The translations under genes and the position numbers were made by a program. Below the pieces are notes generated by a model. It was given only the letters and a program-made list of their open reading frames with translations, was not told where the DNA came from and did not search any database. A stretch of DNA of 22,496 bases from a virus: the IMG/VR virus record IMGVR_UViG_3300042507_001049, positions 1-22,496 of that record. One strand, given 5' to 3'. Shown here one piece after another: positions 1-7,839 of this stretch. Numbering within the stretch: position 1 is the first letter of the stretch; each line of letters starts with the position of its first letter.

Positions 1-22
1 TTGCCTCTTATTGGAGTAAACC

Positions 23-358
23 ATGACAGTCACCGTCAAAGTCCTCGTACCGGCTAAATTTGCCGAAAACGCCCAAACAACCCAGTACACAGCGACTGGC
101 GTTACGGCCATCATCGATAAGTTCACAGCGACTAACATTAGCGGCTCTGCCGCCACAATCAGCGTGAACTTGGTTACTGTTGCTGGTTCTGCGGGTAACA
201 CCAACTTGATTACCAAGACCAAGACCTTGCAAGCGTCTGAGGTCTATACCTTCCCAGAACTGGTTGGCCAAGTGCTTGGCGTGGGCGACTTTATCAGTAC
301 AATTGCAGGCACAGCCAGCGCAATCAACATTCGCGTTTCTGGACGTGAGGTGACCTAA
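23..358 (+). CDS. Small beta-rich phage protein, probably virion-associated
   Basis: A 111-residue protein rich in Thr, Val, Ala and Ser with almost no aromatic or cysteine residues, alternating short hydrophobic strands with polar turns. This composition suggests an all-beta fold like head-decoration or fibre-base proteins. No catalytic motif is visible. The ATG follows GGAG at 12-15 with a 7-base gap. Its stop overlaps the next start as TAATG, so it is translationally coupled to the acetyltransferase. It sits upstream of putative ejection proteins, which supports a structural or assembly role. Function is inferred from composition and position only; I do not recognise a named family. Confidence 0.75.
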   Translation: MTVTVKVLVPAKFAENAQTTQYTATGVTAIIDKFTATNISGSAATISVNLVTVAGSAGNTNLITKTKTLQASEVYTFPELVGQVLGVGDFISTIAGTASAINIRVSGREVT

Positions 359-825
359 TGATCGTTCGCAAGGCCACTGAAGCTGATCTGCCTGAGTACA
401 TTAAGTTAGCGCAGGCGTTTCACGCTGCGTCACCGATGCACGGGTCAATTGGCTTTGATGTGCCTGGCTACTCACAGTTTTATTTGTCATCGCTACAAAA
501 CGACAGTATTGGTATTTGGCTTGCGGAGATTGAAAAAGAAGTTGTCGGTATATGCGGCGCTCTTGTGTACCCTCTTTACTTCAATCCTTCGGCGCTTGTC
601 GTACAAGAGCTATGGTGGTGGCTAACCCCAGCCTCCCGTGGTAGCGGCGCTGGCGGTCAGATGTTTAAGCAGATTGAGCAATGGGCAAAAGATAAAGATG
701 CGTCTGCATTATTTATGATTGCGTTAGAAGACAATCGGGCAAAAAAGATGGAAAATCTATACATCCGCGCTGGGTTTAGACCAATGGAGCGCACATTTAT
801 CAAAGAGGTCACATCATGGCAATAG
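358..825 (+). CDS. GNAT-family N-acetyltransferase
   Basis: A 155-residue protein, the usual size of a single GNAT domain, which transfers an acetyl group from acetyl-CoA to an amine on a small molecule or protein. It starts with the typical MIVRKATEADLPEYIKLA opening (strand 1 and helix 1). Motif A is visible around residues 82-105: a beta strand with ELWWWLTPASR followed by GSGAGGQMF, matching the R/Q-x-x-G-x-G/A acetyl-CoA pyrophosphate loop. The C-terminal half has the N-x-R-A-x-x-x-Y-x-x-x-GF segment (motif B). It overlaps the next gene by 10 bases and lies inside the virion block. Target unknown; modification of a capsid or host protein is possible. Confidence 0.85.
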   Translation: MIVRKATEADLPEYIKLAQAFHAASPMHGSIGFDVPGYSQFYLSSLQNDSIGIWLAEIEKEVVGICGALVYPLYFNPSALVVQELWWWLTPASRGSGAGGQMFKQIEQWAKDKDASALFMIALEDNRAKKMENLYIRAGFRPMERTFIKEVTSWQ

Positions 826-1562
826 GAACAGCAGCCGCAATTCTTGGAAGCGCAGTGTTGGGTGCAGCAGCGTCAAGAAGCGCATCTAAAACACAAGCTG
901 GTGCAGCGCAACAAGCCGCTGATGTGCAAAGAAGTCAATTTGAACAAACACGCGAAGACCAAGCGCCTTACCGTCAAGCTGGTTATAACGCACTAGCCAA
1001 TTTACAAAGCACTGCTGGTAATGTGCCTGCAGCGTTTAGATTTGGCGCAAGCGATTATCAAGCTGATCCAGGCTATGCATTCCGTTTGGCAGAAGGCCAG
1101 AAAGCGCTTGATCGCCAAGCGGCTGCCCGTGGTGGGTTGATCTCTGGCGGCGCTTTAAGAGCAGCGCAACGCTATGGTCAAGAGATGGGATCGCAAGAGT
1201 TTGGCAACGCATACAACCGCGCTTTAACTGGCTACAACACTGAAGTGGCGCGCGAAAACCAGTTGTACAACCGTCAAGCGGCGTTGGCTGGTATCGGTCA
1301 AACTGCTACTAATTTAGTTGGTCAAGCTGGTCAAAATTATGCTACCAATGTAGGCAATTTAATGACTAGCGGCGCAGCGGCTAACGCTGCTGGCCAAGTT
1401 GGTATGGCCAATGCACTTACTGGCGGTTTAGGCACTTATCTAAACTATACCCAAAATAATGCGCTATTAGAAGCGCTAAGAAATCGTCGTTCTACTTATG
1501 GCGGCCCGACTGCTAATTTTGGTGGAAGTGGTAGCGGTACATTTGGTGAAGGAGATTATTAA
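816..1562 (+). CDS. Putative internal virion / DNA-ejection protein
   Basis: A 248-residue Ala/Gly/Gln/Asn-rich protein. Residues about 2-22 form an Ala-rich hydrophobic segment (AAAILGSAVLGAAA) that could insert in a membrane; residues about 25-60 are Gln-rich and helical. The middle carries DPGYAFRLAEGQKALDRQAA then RGGLISGGALRAAQRYG, a pattern I associate with a widespread phage protein encoded beside ejection or tail-tip genes. The C-terminus is a flexible Gly/Ser tail. It is first of three consecutive large proteins of this character, like the set of three ejection proteins in podoviruses. Role (crossing the envelope with DNA) is inferred from composition and position. Confidence 0.7.
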   Translation: MAIGTAAAILGSAVLGAAASRSASKTQAGAAQQAADVQRSQFEQTREDQAPYRQAGYNALANLQSTAGNVPAAFRFGASDYQADPGYAFRLAEGQKALDRQAAARGGLISGGALRAAQRYGQEMGSQEFGNAYNRALTGYNTEVARENQLYNRQAALAGIGQTATNLVGQAGQNYATNVGNLMTSGAAANAAGQVGMANALTGGLGTYLNYTQNNALLEALRNRRSTYGGPTANFGGSGSGTFGEGDY

Positions 1563-1564
1563 AC

Positions 1565-2881
1565 ATGGCACTTGATCCAAACATCGCTCTTGGCGTTAGG
1601 CCACTTGAAGTCCCTAACCAGTTGGCGCAATACGCGCAGTTATCTCAAATTCAAAACGTTCAAAATCAAAACCGCATGGCTGACATGCAATTGCAGGAAT
1701 ACGAACGCGCGCGTGGAGAAGAAGAAGGCTTGCGTAACTATTTAACTAGAACTGATCTTACAAACCCAGAAAACCGCGCGGGTTTGTTAAAGTTTGGTAA
1801 AACTGGTCGGGAATATGTTAAAACTTTAACTGAGCAAGATACTGCCGCACTTACCGCAAAAAACGTACAGTCGCAAATAAACGAGCGTGATTTCGGACTT
1901 CAAAAAAAGAAACTTGATTTTGCGTGGGGTTCTGTTGGTTCTGCGCCAACACCTCAAGATGCCATTCAAAAAATTACCGAAGGTGTGCGAAACGGCGTTT
2001 TTGATATGAAGACTGCGACAGCAGATATTCAGAAACTTCAAAATATGACGCCTGAACAGTATCAACAATACAGAGTTCAAACAGTCATGGGCATTTTGGA
2101 CGCCAAAGACAAACTTGGGTTTATGTTGCCAAAGACACGCGATCGAGACACTGGCGGTGTGATTCAAGTTATTCAAGACAATCCTGCATTGCCAGGTTAC
2201 GGTTTGCCGATTGCTGGTGGGGCTATACCCAAAACAGCAACACCAGGCGAAAAACTGACCGATGCGCGCGCCAGAGAAAACATTGCGATTAGCCAAGAAA
2301 GATTAAGACGCGACAGCGATCCAGTGGTTCAACAAGCGTTGGCAAGCGCTAGAGCAACGGGTGAAGCGATCGCCAAAGGTGACGTGGCGGCTAGACAAGC
2401 ATTGCCTAAGATCATTAGCGACGCGCAATTGGCGCTTGACGTTGTTGATCAGATGGTCGGCAAACAAGAAGTGCGCGACAAGAACGGCAAACTTATTCAA
2501 GCGGCTACAAAACCCCATCCAGGCTTTCAAGATGCTGTGGGCGCCACGTATTTACCCGGCGCTCGCTTTGTGCCTGGTACAAATGCGGCCAGCTTCCAAG
2601 CATTGCAAAACCAAGTTGAAGGCACTGCATTCTTGTCAGCGTTTGAAGCACTTAAAGGTGGCGGCGCTATCTCTGAGAAAGAGGGCGAGAAAGCTACCGC
2701 TGCTCGTTTGCGTATGACGTTGGCTCAAAACGAGCAAGAGTACGTCAAGGCCGCACGCGAGTTCCAAGACATTGTTCGTACCGGCGTGCAAAATGCACAA
2801 CGTAAAGCTGGCGGCGGCGCGTCAAGCCCCGCGCCAACTAACGCTGCTAACATTGACGCGCTTCTCAAGAAATACGAGTAA
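1565..2881 (+). CDS. Putative internal virion protein (middle of three)
   Basis: A 438-residue, Gln/Ala-rich, mostly helical protein with no signal peptide. Residues about 10-60 carry many Gln and Asn (QLAQYAQLSQIQNVQNQN) and probably form coiled coil; the centre has a short Gly/Pro region; the C-terminal third is helical before a low-complexity Gly/Ser/Pro linker and a short Leu/Lys tail. No enzymatic motif is visible. It begins 2 bases after the previous stop and ends 2 bases before the next start, so the three large proteins are co-translated as a set. Likely part of the ejection apparatus; a tail-tube assembly factor is the main alternative. Confidence 0.65.
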   Translation: MALDPNIALGVRPLEVPNQLAQYAQLSQIQNVQNQNRMADMQLQEYERARGEEEGLRNYLTRTDLTNPENRAGLLKFGKTGREYVKTLTEQDTAALTAKNVQSQINERDFGLQKKKLDFAWGSVGSAPTPQDAIQKITEGVRNGVFDMKTATADIQKLQNMTPEQYQQYRVQTVMGILDAKDKLGFMLPKTRDRDTGGVIQVIQDNPALPGYGLPIAGGAIPKTATPGEKLTDARARENIAISQERLRRDSDPVVQQALASARATGEAIAKGDVAARQALPKIISDAQLALDVVDQMVGKQEVRDKNGKLIQAATKPHPGFQDAVGATYLPGARFVPGTNAASFQALQNQVEGTAFLSAFEALKGGGAISEKEGEKATAARLRMTLAQNEQEYVKAAREFQDIVRTGVQNAQRKAGGGASSPAPTNAANIDALLKKYE

Positions 2882-2883
2882 TC

Positions 2884-4869
2884 ATGGCCACACTTGAACA
2901 ACTCACGGCAGCGTTGGTCAAAGCCGATGCCGCAGGAAACACCGCAGACGCTAAAGCCTTTGCCGACGAGATTCGACGAGTGCAAGCCGCGCCAGCATTA
3001 CCTACGGCTTTGCAGCCTTCAATGCGCGCTGACACAGGCATACCCGTTGAACGCAAGCCACCTACAACATACGAGCGCGTTCGTGAGTTCATCACGCCTA
3101 CAGTTGAGATGCTGGGTGCGGCAGGCGGTGGTTTAGTTGGCGCTGGCGCGGGTACTATGGTATTGCCCGGCGTTGGTACAGCAACTGGCGCAGTAGGCGG
3201 CGCAGGACTTGGCTACGGCATGGCCAAAGAAGCGCTTAACCTAGCCGACATTTATATCGGCGGCAAAGCCCCACGCCAAGGCGCAGCGCAAGTTACTGAG
3301 CCAGTTCGTAATGTGCTTGAAGGCGCGACCTTTGAGGCTGGCGGTCGTGTTCTTGGCCCCGCCATTGGTTATGTGGCGGGTAAAGTCGCTGACTTGCGTC
3401 AGATTCCTCAACAGAAAGCCGCTAAGATTGTAAAAGACGCGCTTGGTTCTGACTTTGAACAAGTCACCAACGCCCTTCGCGCCGCCCAAGGCAAAGGTGT
3501 TAGCGCTGCACAAGCCACGGCTGAAATTAACAGCCCAACATGGCAAGCACTAATTGACCGCGCTACTGCACGCGACCCACGATTCCTTCGTGCGTTAGAA
3601 GACACCCAAGGCAAAGAGTCTGTAAACGCTCTTGCTAGGTTAGCAGGCGGTGCTACTGCGGCTGAAGCGCGCGGCACAGTTGAGCAAGCCAAGACTAACC
3701 TTAACTTATTGACTGGCCCGCAACGCGAAGCCGCATTGAAGCGCGCCAACTTAGGTAAGTACGTTGCTGACGAAGCAGCGGTTAGAGAAGCCAACGAATT
3801 GGCCACCTTAGCGGGATCAGGAACTAAAATTGATCCTGCTAAATTTGTTTCCCAAGCAACCGGCGCAGAAAAAGCGTTGCGCTCTGTTGGTATTAACCCG
3901 CTTGAAAGCGCATCGCTTATCCAGCGTATTTCTGCCACATCTCAAAACCCTGCGTTTGCTGGTAACGATCTAATCAGCGGCGCGGTTAAAAACGTGGCTG
4001 ACGACATCGCCAAGTGGACTAGCCAAGGCGGCGTGATTGACGCAGCGGCTTTAGAAGCTATTCGTAAAAATTCTGTCAACGCCGCTATTGCTAAACTACG
4101 TCCAGGTGCGGATGCAACGGCCCAGCGCAATCTAGCCGCAGGTGTGTTGGCCAAGATTAAGCCTGCGATTGACGACGCAATTGAAAGTGCGGGCGGCGCT
4201 GGGTGGCGCGATTATTTAACCGCCCACGCCAAAGGCATGAGCGCAATTGCTGAAAAGAAACTGACAGGCGAAGCCTTACGTTTATGGAAAACCGACAAAG
4301 ATGCGTTTGTGCGTCTGGTGCAAAACGAATCGCCTGAAGCTGTTGAGAAGATTCTTGGCCCAGGTAAATACAACATCGCCACTGAGTTGGCTGATGACGC
4401 TATGGCAGTTTTGCAAAACCAAGCAAAAAAGCGATTGACTGAAATTTCCGTTAAAGAACAAGTTAGCGCGGGTCAAGACGCATTGAAACAGCTGTTGCTA
4501 GACAACATGTCTAAGCTGCGTGTGCCGTCCTACTTGAGCGCTGTGGCCGCAACAACCAACAAGGCGTTGCAAATCTTGGAGAACAAGATTGGCGCTAAGA
4601 CAATGAGTACGCTGACCGAAGGTTTAAAAACGCCTGAAGGTGCGGCTAAGTTGCTTGAGACATTGCCTGCTGCGGAGCGCAACCGCGTGATCAAACTGAT
4701 TTCTGACCCGTCTATGCTGGGGCAGACAAGCGCTAAAAAAGCTGCTGAAGCAATTCGTACCGGCACGGTCACTACTGGCGTCAATATGTTGGCGCCCGAG
4801 CGCAACAATGAGAACGCGCTAAACAATCAGCCAGTGCGTAGGATTGAATTAACTGGAATGGCTAACTGA
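2884..4869 (+). CDS. Large putative ejection protein with a glycine-zipper segment
   Basis: A 661-residue Ala-rich protein. After a helical N-terminus, residues about 78-112 form a long Gly/Ala/Val segment with repeated G-x3-G spacing (GGGLVGAGAG and GAVGGAGLGYG), a glycine zipper typical of proteins that pack into or form pores in membranes. The remaining ~540 residues are predicted mainly helical, with many Ala/Lys/Glu heptad-like stretches. No transglycosylase or peptidase motif could be found. It closes the three-gene set and its stop overlaps the start of the next gene (TGATGG). A role in forming the trans-envelope DNA conduit is inferred, as for podovirus ejection proteins. Confidence 0.65.
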   Translation: MATLEQLTAALVKADAAGNTADAKAFADEIRRVQAAPALPTALQPSMRADTGIPVERKPPTTYERVREFITPTVEMLGAAGGGLVGAGAGTMVLPGVGTATGAVGGAGLGYGMAKEALNLADIYIGGKAPRQGAAQVTEPVRNVLEGATFEAGGRVLGPAIGYVAGKVADLRQIPQQKAAKIVKDALGSDFEQVTNALRAAQGKGVSAAQATAEINSPTWQALIDRATARDPRFLRALEDTQGKESVNALARLAGGATAAEARGTVEQAKTNLNLLTGPQREAALKRANLGKYVADEAAVREANELATLAGSGTKIDPAKFVSQATGAEKALRSVGINPLESASLIQRISATSQNPAFAGNDLISGAVKNVADDIAKWTSQGGVIDAAALEAIRKNSVNAAIAKLRPGADATAQRNLAAGVLAKIKPAIDDAIESAGGAGWRDYLTAHAKGMSAIAEKKLTGEALRLWKTDKDAFVRLVQNESPEAVEKILGPGKYNIATELADDAMAVLQNQAKKRLTEISVKEQVSAGQDALKQLLLDNMSKLRVPSYLSAVAATTNKALQILENKIGAKTMSTLTEGLKTPEGAAKLLETLPAAERNRVIKLISDPSMLGQTSAKKAAEAIRTGTVTTGVNMLAPERNNENALNNQPVRRIELTGMAN

Positions 4870-5090
4870 TGGACACTCAAGTTTTATTCAACATCGCAGT
4901 CAGTCTGGCGGGGTTCTTAGGTGGCTGGGTGCTGAACAACATCTACCGATCCTTGGAGCGCCTCGACACGGACGTGCGAGCCATGCCTTTGAACTACGTC
5001 ACACGCGATGACTACCGCGCCGACATGCGCGACATCAAAGACATGCTCGGCAAGATATTTGACAAACTGGATTCTAAAGTTGACAAATGA
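4869..5090 (+). CDS. Small membrane-anchored phage protein
   Basis: A 73-residue protein with one N-terminal hydrophobic helix (about residues 5-25, LFNIAVSLAGFLGGWVLNNI) followed by a charged helical tail with YVTRDDYRADMRDIKDMLGKI, probably an amphipathic coiled coil. The pattern matches a common phage protein of unknown function found beside lysis genes. Its start overlaps the previous stop and its own stop overlaps the next start (ATGA). It opens the membrane/lysis cassette. It could be a holin accessory or antiholin-like protein, but nothing in the sequence proves this. Confidence 0.75.
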   Translation: MDTQVLFNIAVSLAGFLGGWVLNNIYRSLERLDTDVRAMPLNYVTRDDYRADMRDIKDMLGKIFDKLDSKVDK

Positions 5091-5584
5091 TCATCGACCC
5101 CATCACCGCGCTCGAAGGACTACAAAGCGCGATTAGTGTAGTCAAAAAAGCAAGCAAGGTTGCTAACGACCTTGCGGGGTTAGCGCCGTCTATTGCCAAG
5201 ATGTTTGACGCTAAGAGCGTGGCCACCAAAGCCATGGTGGAAGCCAAACGCTCTGGCAACAAATCAAACTTAGGCGCTGCGCTACAGATCGAGATGGCGC
5301 TTGATGAGGCCAAACGCTTTGAGCAAGAGCTAATGATGCTGTTCCAAGCCACTGGCCGCGCTGATGTATGGGACAAGATTAAAAAGCGCCAGCAGCAGAT
5401 GGACATTGAAGACGCGCATCTGGCGCGTCAGGCCAAGGCCGAAGAAAAGAAGCGCAAAGAAGAAGAACAAGAGCAATTGGCATGGGCGTTTGGTGTCGTA
5501 ATCATTGTGATGCTCTTGGGCGCAGTTGGCTGGGGCATTGCTGAGATACAGGATTTCTGTGCCAAGACAAGGTGTGGTCGGTGA
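5087..5584 (+). CDS. Coiled-coil protein with a C-terminal membrane segment
   Basis: A 165-residue protein. Residues about 10-40 are amphipathic and moderately hydrophobic; residues about 60-130 are highly charged and helical, ending in a Lys/Glu/Gln run (KKRKEEEQEQ); residues about 131-152 form a clear transmembrane helix (AFGVVIIVMLLGAVGWGI). The short tail has two cysteines. A long cytoplasmic coiled coil plus tail anchor recalls spanin-like or lysis-accessory proteins, but there is no signal peptide and no lipobox, so a spanin call is not supported. Coupled by ATGA to the gene before it and by GTGA to the 49-aa peptide after it. Confidence 0.75.
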   Translation: MIIDPITALEGLQSAISVVKKASKVANDLAGLAPSIAKMFDAKSVATKAMVEAKRSGNKSNLGAALQIEMALDEAKRFEQELMMLFQATGRADVWDKIKKRQQQMDIEDAHLARQAKAEEKKRKEEEQEQLAWAFGVVIIVMLLGAVGWGIAEIQDFCAKTRCGR

Positions 5585-5730
5585 ATGAGTACCAGAAACA
5601 GTTTGACCTATTCCTTAAAGTCTTTGTCAGGCTGTGCGTTGCGTGGTGGGTGCTTGGCCTGCTTCAGTATCTGCCTGACGAGCTTGCAGGCAAAATTGTA
5701 AATAAACTTCTTGGAATGATTGGACTTTAA
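5581..5730 (+). CDS. 49-aa membrane peptide with GTG start, in the lysis cassette
   Basis: This small gene starts at GTG (5581-5583), overlapping the previous TGA by four bases (GTGA), and its TAA ends exactly one base before the ATG of the holin gene. The product begins with MNEYQKQFDLFLKVF and has one hydrophobic helix at about residues 10-30 (VRLCVAWWVLGLLQYL), then a polar C-terminus. It fills the only gap in an otherwise gapless cassette, which strongly supports that it is real. A competing frame from ATG 5585 gives a Ser/Cys-rich product that does not fit the packing. It could be an antiholin or accessory pore protein. Confidence 0.7.
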   Translation: MNEYQKQFDLFLKVFVRLCVAWWVLGLLQYLPDELAGKIVNKLLGMIGL

Positions 5731-6246
5731 ATGCTGACACTACTCTCAACCTTAATCTCATTCTTGATGGGCGGCTTGCCCAAGATTCTTGACTTTTTCC
5801 AAGACCGTTCGGATAAGAAACACGAGTTGGCGCTGGCGCAAATGCAGATCACCCGCGAACTAGAACTGCGTAAAGCTGGCTTTGAAGCGCAAGAGCGCAT
5901 TGAACACATCAAGTCAGAGCAGTTGGAAACAGAAAGCGCGGCCAGCACCAAGCAGGCTTTGATCGGCGCGCAGCAGGCTGAGATGCAAGCCGTCTACGCC
6001 CACGACACCGCGCTTAACGAAGGCACTAGCGAGTGGATGAAAAATCTGCGCGCCAGCGTGCGCCCCGTGATCACATACGGTTTCTTCTTTTTGCTAGTCT
6101 TCGTTGACGTGGGTCTGTTCGCCTACGGCTGGAACAGCGGCGTGTCGTTCACTGAGTTGGCCGAGATGCTGTGGGACTCTGACACCCAGGCGTTGTTTGC
6201 CAGCATCATCGCGTTCCACTTTGGCGGCAGAGCGTTTGGCAAATGA
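5731..6246 (+). CDS. Holin of the 3TM superfamily
   Basis: A 171-residue protein matching the layout of the 3TM holin family first described from gene transfer agents. A hydrophobic N-terminal segment (about residues 1-23) is followed by a long charged helical region (about 26-105) with repeated ELALAQMQITRELELRKAGF-type heptads. Two more membrane helices lie at about 108-130 (VITYGFFFLLVFVDVGLFAYG) split by a short turn, and 148-170 ending in FHFGGRAFGK. The terminal FGGRAF motif is typical of this family. It would form the inner-membrane hole releasing the endolysin encoded right after it; the two genes overlap by four bases (ATGA). Confidence 0.85.
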   Translation: MLTLLSTLISFLMGGLPKILDFFQDRSDKKHELALAQMQITRELELRKAGFEAQERIEHIKSEQLETESAASTKQALIGAQQAEMQAVYAHDTALNEGTSEWMKNLRASVRPVITYGFFFLLVFVDVGLFAYGWNSGVSFTELAEMLWDSDTQALFASIIAFHFGGRAFGK

Positions 6247-6719
6247 AAATATCAGCCAAGTGTTTACACATGATTCGCCATCACGAGGGCGTGAGGCAGA
6301 ATCCATATAAATGCCCTGCAAAGCTGTGGACTGTGGGCGTGGGTCACGTCATGTTCCCAGAGCAGGGCAAACTCAAGATAGACCAGCGCGACGCCTTTGT
6401 GCCCCCGCCAGAGGCCATGCGTAAGCACTCAATGGAGGAAGTCGATGCAATACTTAGGGCCGATCTTGCTCGCTTTGAGAAAGGCGTGGCTACTTATTGT
6501 CCTGTGCCTCTTACTCAAGGACAGTTTGACGCGCTGGTTTCATTTTCTTTCAATGTAGGGCTTGGCACACTCCAGAGGTCAACCATGCGGCAAAAGGTGC
6601 TGCGTGGTGACATGGAGGGCGCTGCCGAGGAGTTGCTGAAGTACTGCATGGCTGGCGGCAAGGTCTTAAAAGGCCTCCAGACGCGCCGAATTGACGAACG
6701 GGCACTATTCCTTAGTTAA
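6243..6719 (+). CDS. Endolysin, GH24 lysozyme (muramidase)
   Basis: A 158-residue glycoside hydrolase family 24 lysozyme that cleaves the MurNAc-GlcNAc bond of peptidoglycan. The catalytic signature E-x8-(D/C)-x5-T is intact: E15 in RHHEG, C24 and T30 in LWTVGVGH. The second half has the typical QFDALVSFSFNVG helix and the ending QTRRIDERALFL. The family's usual length is matched. There is no signal peptide or SAR helix at the N-terminus, so it should need a holin to reach the periplasm, consistent with the neighbour upstream. Its last 15 bases overlap the 3' end of the convergent gene, around a CCTTAGTTAAGG near-palindrome. Cys in place of the common Asp is a known family variant. Confidence 0.93.
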   Translation: MKISAKCLHMIRHHEGVRQNPYKCPAKLWTVGVGHVMFPEQGKLKIDQRDAFVPPPEAMRKHSMEEVDAILRADLARFEKGVATYCPVPLTQGQFDALVSFSFNVGLGTLQRSTMRQKVLRGDMEGAAEELLKYCMAGGKVLKGLQTRRIDERALFLS

Positions 6720-6866
6720 GGCGCGATACGCCTCAATAGCGGTCTTTAAATCGCATTGCAGATGCTGTATGCGGTCATCCTGTTCGCACAGTTTGGCGTA
6801 GGCTTCTTCAGCAAACTTGGCCAAGTTAGCTTGGCTCCATGTAGAAAAGTCTGGTCTGTTGGTCAT
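6705..6866 (-). CDS. Small helical phage protein, last gene of leftward block
   Basis: A 53-residue protein beginning MTNRPDFSTWSQANLAKFA, then a helix of charged heptads ending AIEAYRALTKE. A longer reading frame starts at 6893, but ATG 6866 is preferred: it has AAGGAGAG just upstream and overlaps the preceding stop as ATGA. The frame is a familiar type in phage accessory regions, without assigned function. It ends the leftward accessory operon, facing the lysozyme gene with overlapping 3' ends and no visible terminator between them. Confidence 0.75.
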   Translation of the reverse strand: MTNRPDFSTWSQANLAKFAEEAYAKLCEQDDRIQHLQCDLKTAIEAYRALTKE

Positions 6867-7492
6867 GCTCTCTCCTTGATGTCGTAAAACCAATCGTCAC
6901 CGGCTGACCACTTGCGTGTGCCGTCTACTGTCCACAGGCGCTGCGCCGCTTGGAAGTCAGGAAATTTTGTCTCGCTTGGTATTAGGCTCTGGTCATACCA
7001 CAGGCATCGGTTGTTGGGCTGGCAAGCAAACTGGCCGTTGTCCAGCGCAATCCAATTGAACGACTTGTGTTCTTCGGCCTGCTCGGTAAAGCCCGTGTCC
7101 AAGTCCATGCCCTCGGCGCAGAAGTCCACCGTAAACAAGTAGCGCCCAAAGTGCCACTCTTTGTCTTTGCCAAGGAACTTGACGCCCAGGTTACGCAAGC
7201 CAATCTTTTCAATGATCGTAAAGCGGTAGCCCATGCAGTCCCACAGTTGAAGCGTGTCAATAGGCAGATCGCCAGCGTCTTTGTGCCAGACGTAGGCGTG
7301 GATCGGCAGCTTGTCGTACAGGGCGCCGTAGTTGGGCAACAGCGACTCGATGCGAAACACTTGACCACGCAAGGCTTTAAGGCTGACCCAGATGGCAGGC
7401 TCCAGTTCGTTGTGGCCTTTGTGATCGTTGTACAAGAACTCGCGCTTGACAAAGCACTTCATGGGCGGCAGTGATGCCACGATATAACTCAT
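6863..7492 (-). CDS. Conserved-looking phage protein of unknown function
   Basis: A 209-residue soluble protein, rich in Trp, Tyr and Phe, with mixed alpha/beta character and no signal peptide. Notable segments are NELEPAIWVSL near residue 30, GLRNLGVKFLGKDKEWHFGRY in the centre and CLWYDQSLIPSETKFPDFQAA near the C-terminus. I see no nucleotide-binding, metal-binding or nuclease motif. The ATG has AAGGA six bases upstream. It is the largest gene among the small accessory genes of this block and is followed by an ATGA-coupled gene. I do not recognise the family well enough to name it. Confidence 0.75.
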   Translation of the reverse strand: MSYIVASLPPMKCFVKREFLYNDHKGHNELEPAIWVSLKALRGQVFRIESLLPNYGALYDKLPIHAYVWHKDAGDLPIDTLQLWDCMGYRFTIIEKIGLRNLGVKFLGKDKEWHFGRYLFTVDFCAEGMDLDTGFTEQAEEHKSFNWIALDNGQFACQPNNRCLWYDQSLIPSETKFPDFQAAQRLWTVDGTRKWSAGDDWFYDIKERA

Positions 7493-7501
7493 GTGTTTTC
7501 C

Positions 7502-7693
7502 TTAGTCATTGATTTCTTTCTTTGAGGGTGCGTCTAGTTCAAGACGGTAATACTTGGCGGGCATCTTGGCGCTCTTGTCCAAGTGCTTACGCAGCCAGTC
7601 AATGCCGCCAAGTTCTTGGAAGATCATCATGTGACGATCTGTGAGCCTGATCTGGCGGCCTTTAAGGGGTTCGGGTGGTTTTGGGCGTGGCAT
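7502..7693 (-). CDS. Small basic phage protein, possible nucleic-acid binder
   Basis: A 63-residue protein starting MPRPKPPEPLKGRQIRLTDRHMMIFQ, then ELGGIDWLRKHLDK. A basic Pro-rich arm followed by a strand (RQIRLTD) and two helices looks like a small DNA-binding fold, but this is only a visual impression. The open frame continues upstream to 7819, but that extension is Arg/Cys-rich nonsense overlapping two better small genes. ATG 7693 is preferred because it overlaps the stop of the upstream Cys-rich ORF as TAATG. The SD is weak, which fits coupled translation. It is followed by a nine-base gap to the next gene. Confidence 0.65.
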   Translation of the reverse strand: MPRPKPPEPLKGRQIRLTDRHMMIFQELGGIDWLRKHLDKSAKMPAKYYRLELDAPSKKEIND

Positions 7694-7839
7694 TATTTCT
7701 GAAGTGATATGGGCATGTATATACACGCCTTGGACTTGCTGTTCTGCACAACAAGAGGGGCGGCTGGCGCGCGCCGCTTGCAGTTCATGCACTTGGCGCA
7801 TGGCTGGACGGGCGCGCACTTGAGATAGTTAAAAAGCAC
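7693..7839 (-). CDS. 48-aa cysteine-rich mini-protein, GTG start
   Basis: This ORF runs from GTG at 7839 to TAA at 7695-7693. The product starts MLFNYLKCAPVQPCAKCMNC and has a Cys pattern C8-x5-C14-x2-C17-x2-C20 plus C39, suggesting a bound zinc or another metal. It ends IYMPISLQK. Supporting evidence: its stop shares a base with the next start (TAATG), it overlaps the upstream gene by 11 bases as is usual in this operon, and it fills what would otherwise be a gap. Against: there is no ATG and the SD (AGAGAAA) is weak. The frame is open further upstream and encodes another CCHHC cluster. Existence is likely but unproven. Confidence 0.5.
   Translation of the reverse strand: MLFNYLKCAPVQPCAKCMNCKRRAPAAPLVVQNSKSKACIYMPISLQK

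Noticed and set aside
3408-3938. Long minus-strand reading frame inside the large ejection gene
   Set aside because: It is a shadow of the Ala-rich + strand gene, with no SD and no recognisable motif.
6863-7493. Long + and alternative-frame ORFs opposite the 209-aa gene
   Set aside because: Low-complexity Ser/Thr/Arg or Val/Gln products typical of antisense frames, no SD or coupling to neighbours.
7694-7819. N-terminal extension of the 63-aa gene at 7502-7693
   Set aside because: The extension overlaps the Cys-rich ORF and the 54-aa gene, has shadow-like Arg/Cys composition, and lacks an SD.
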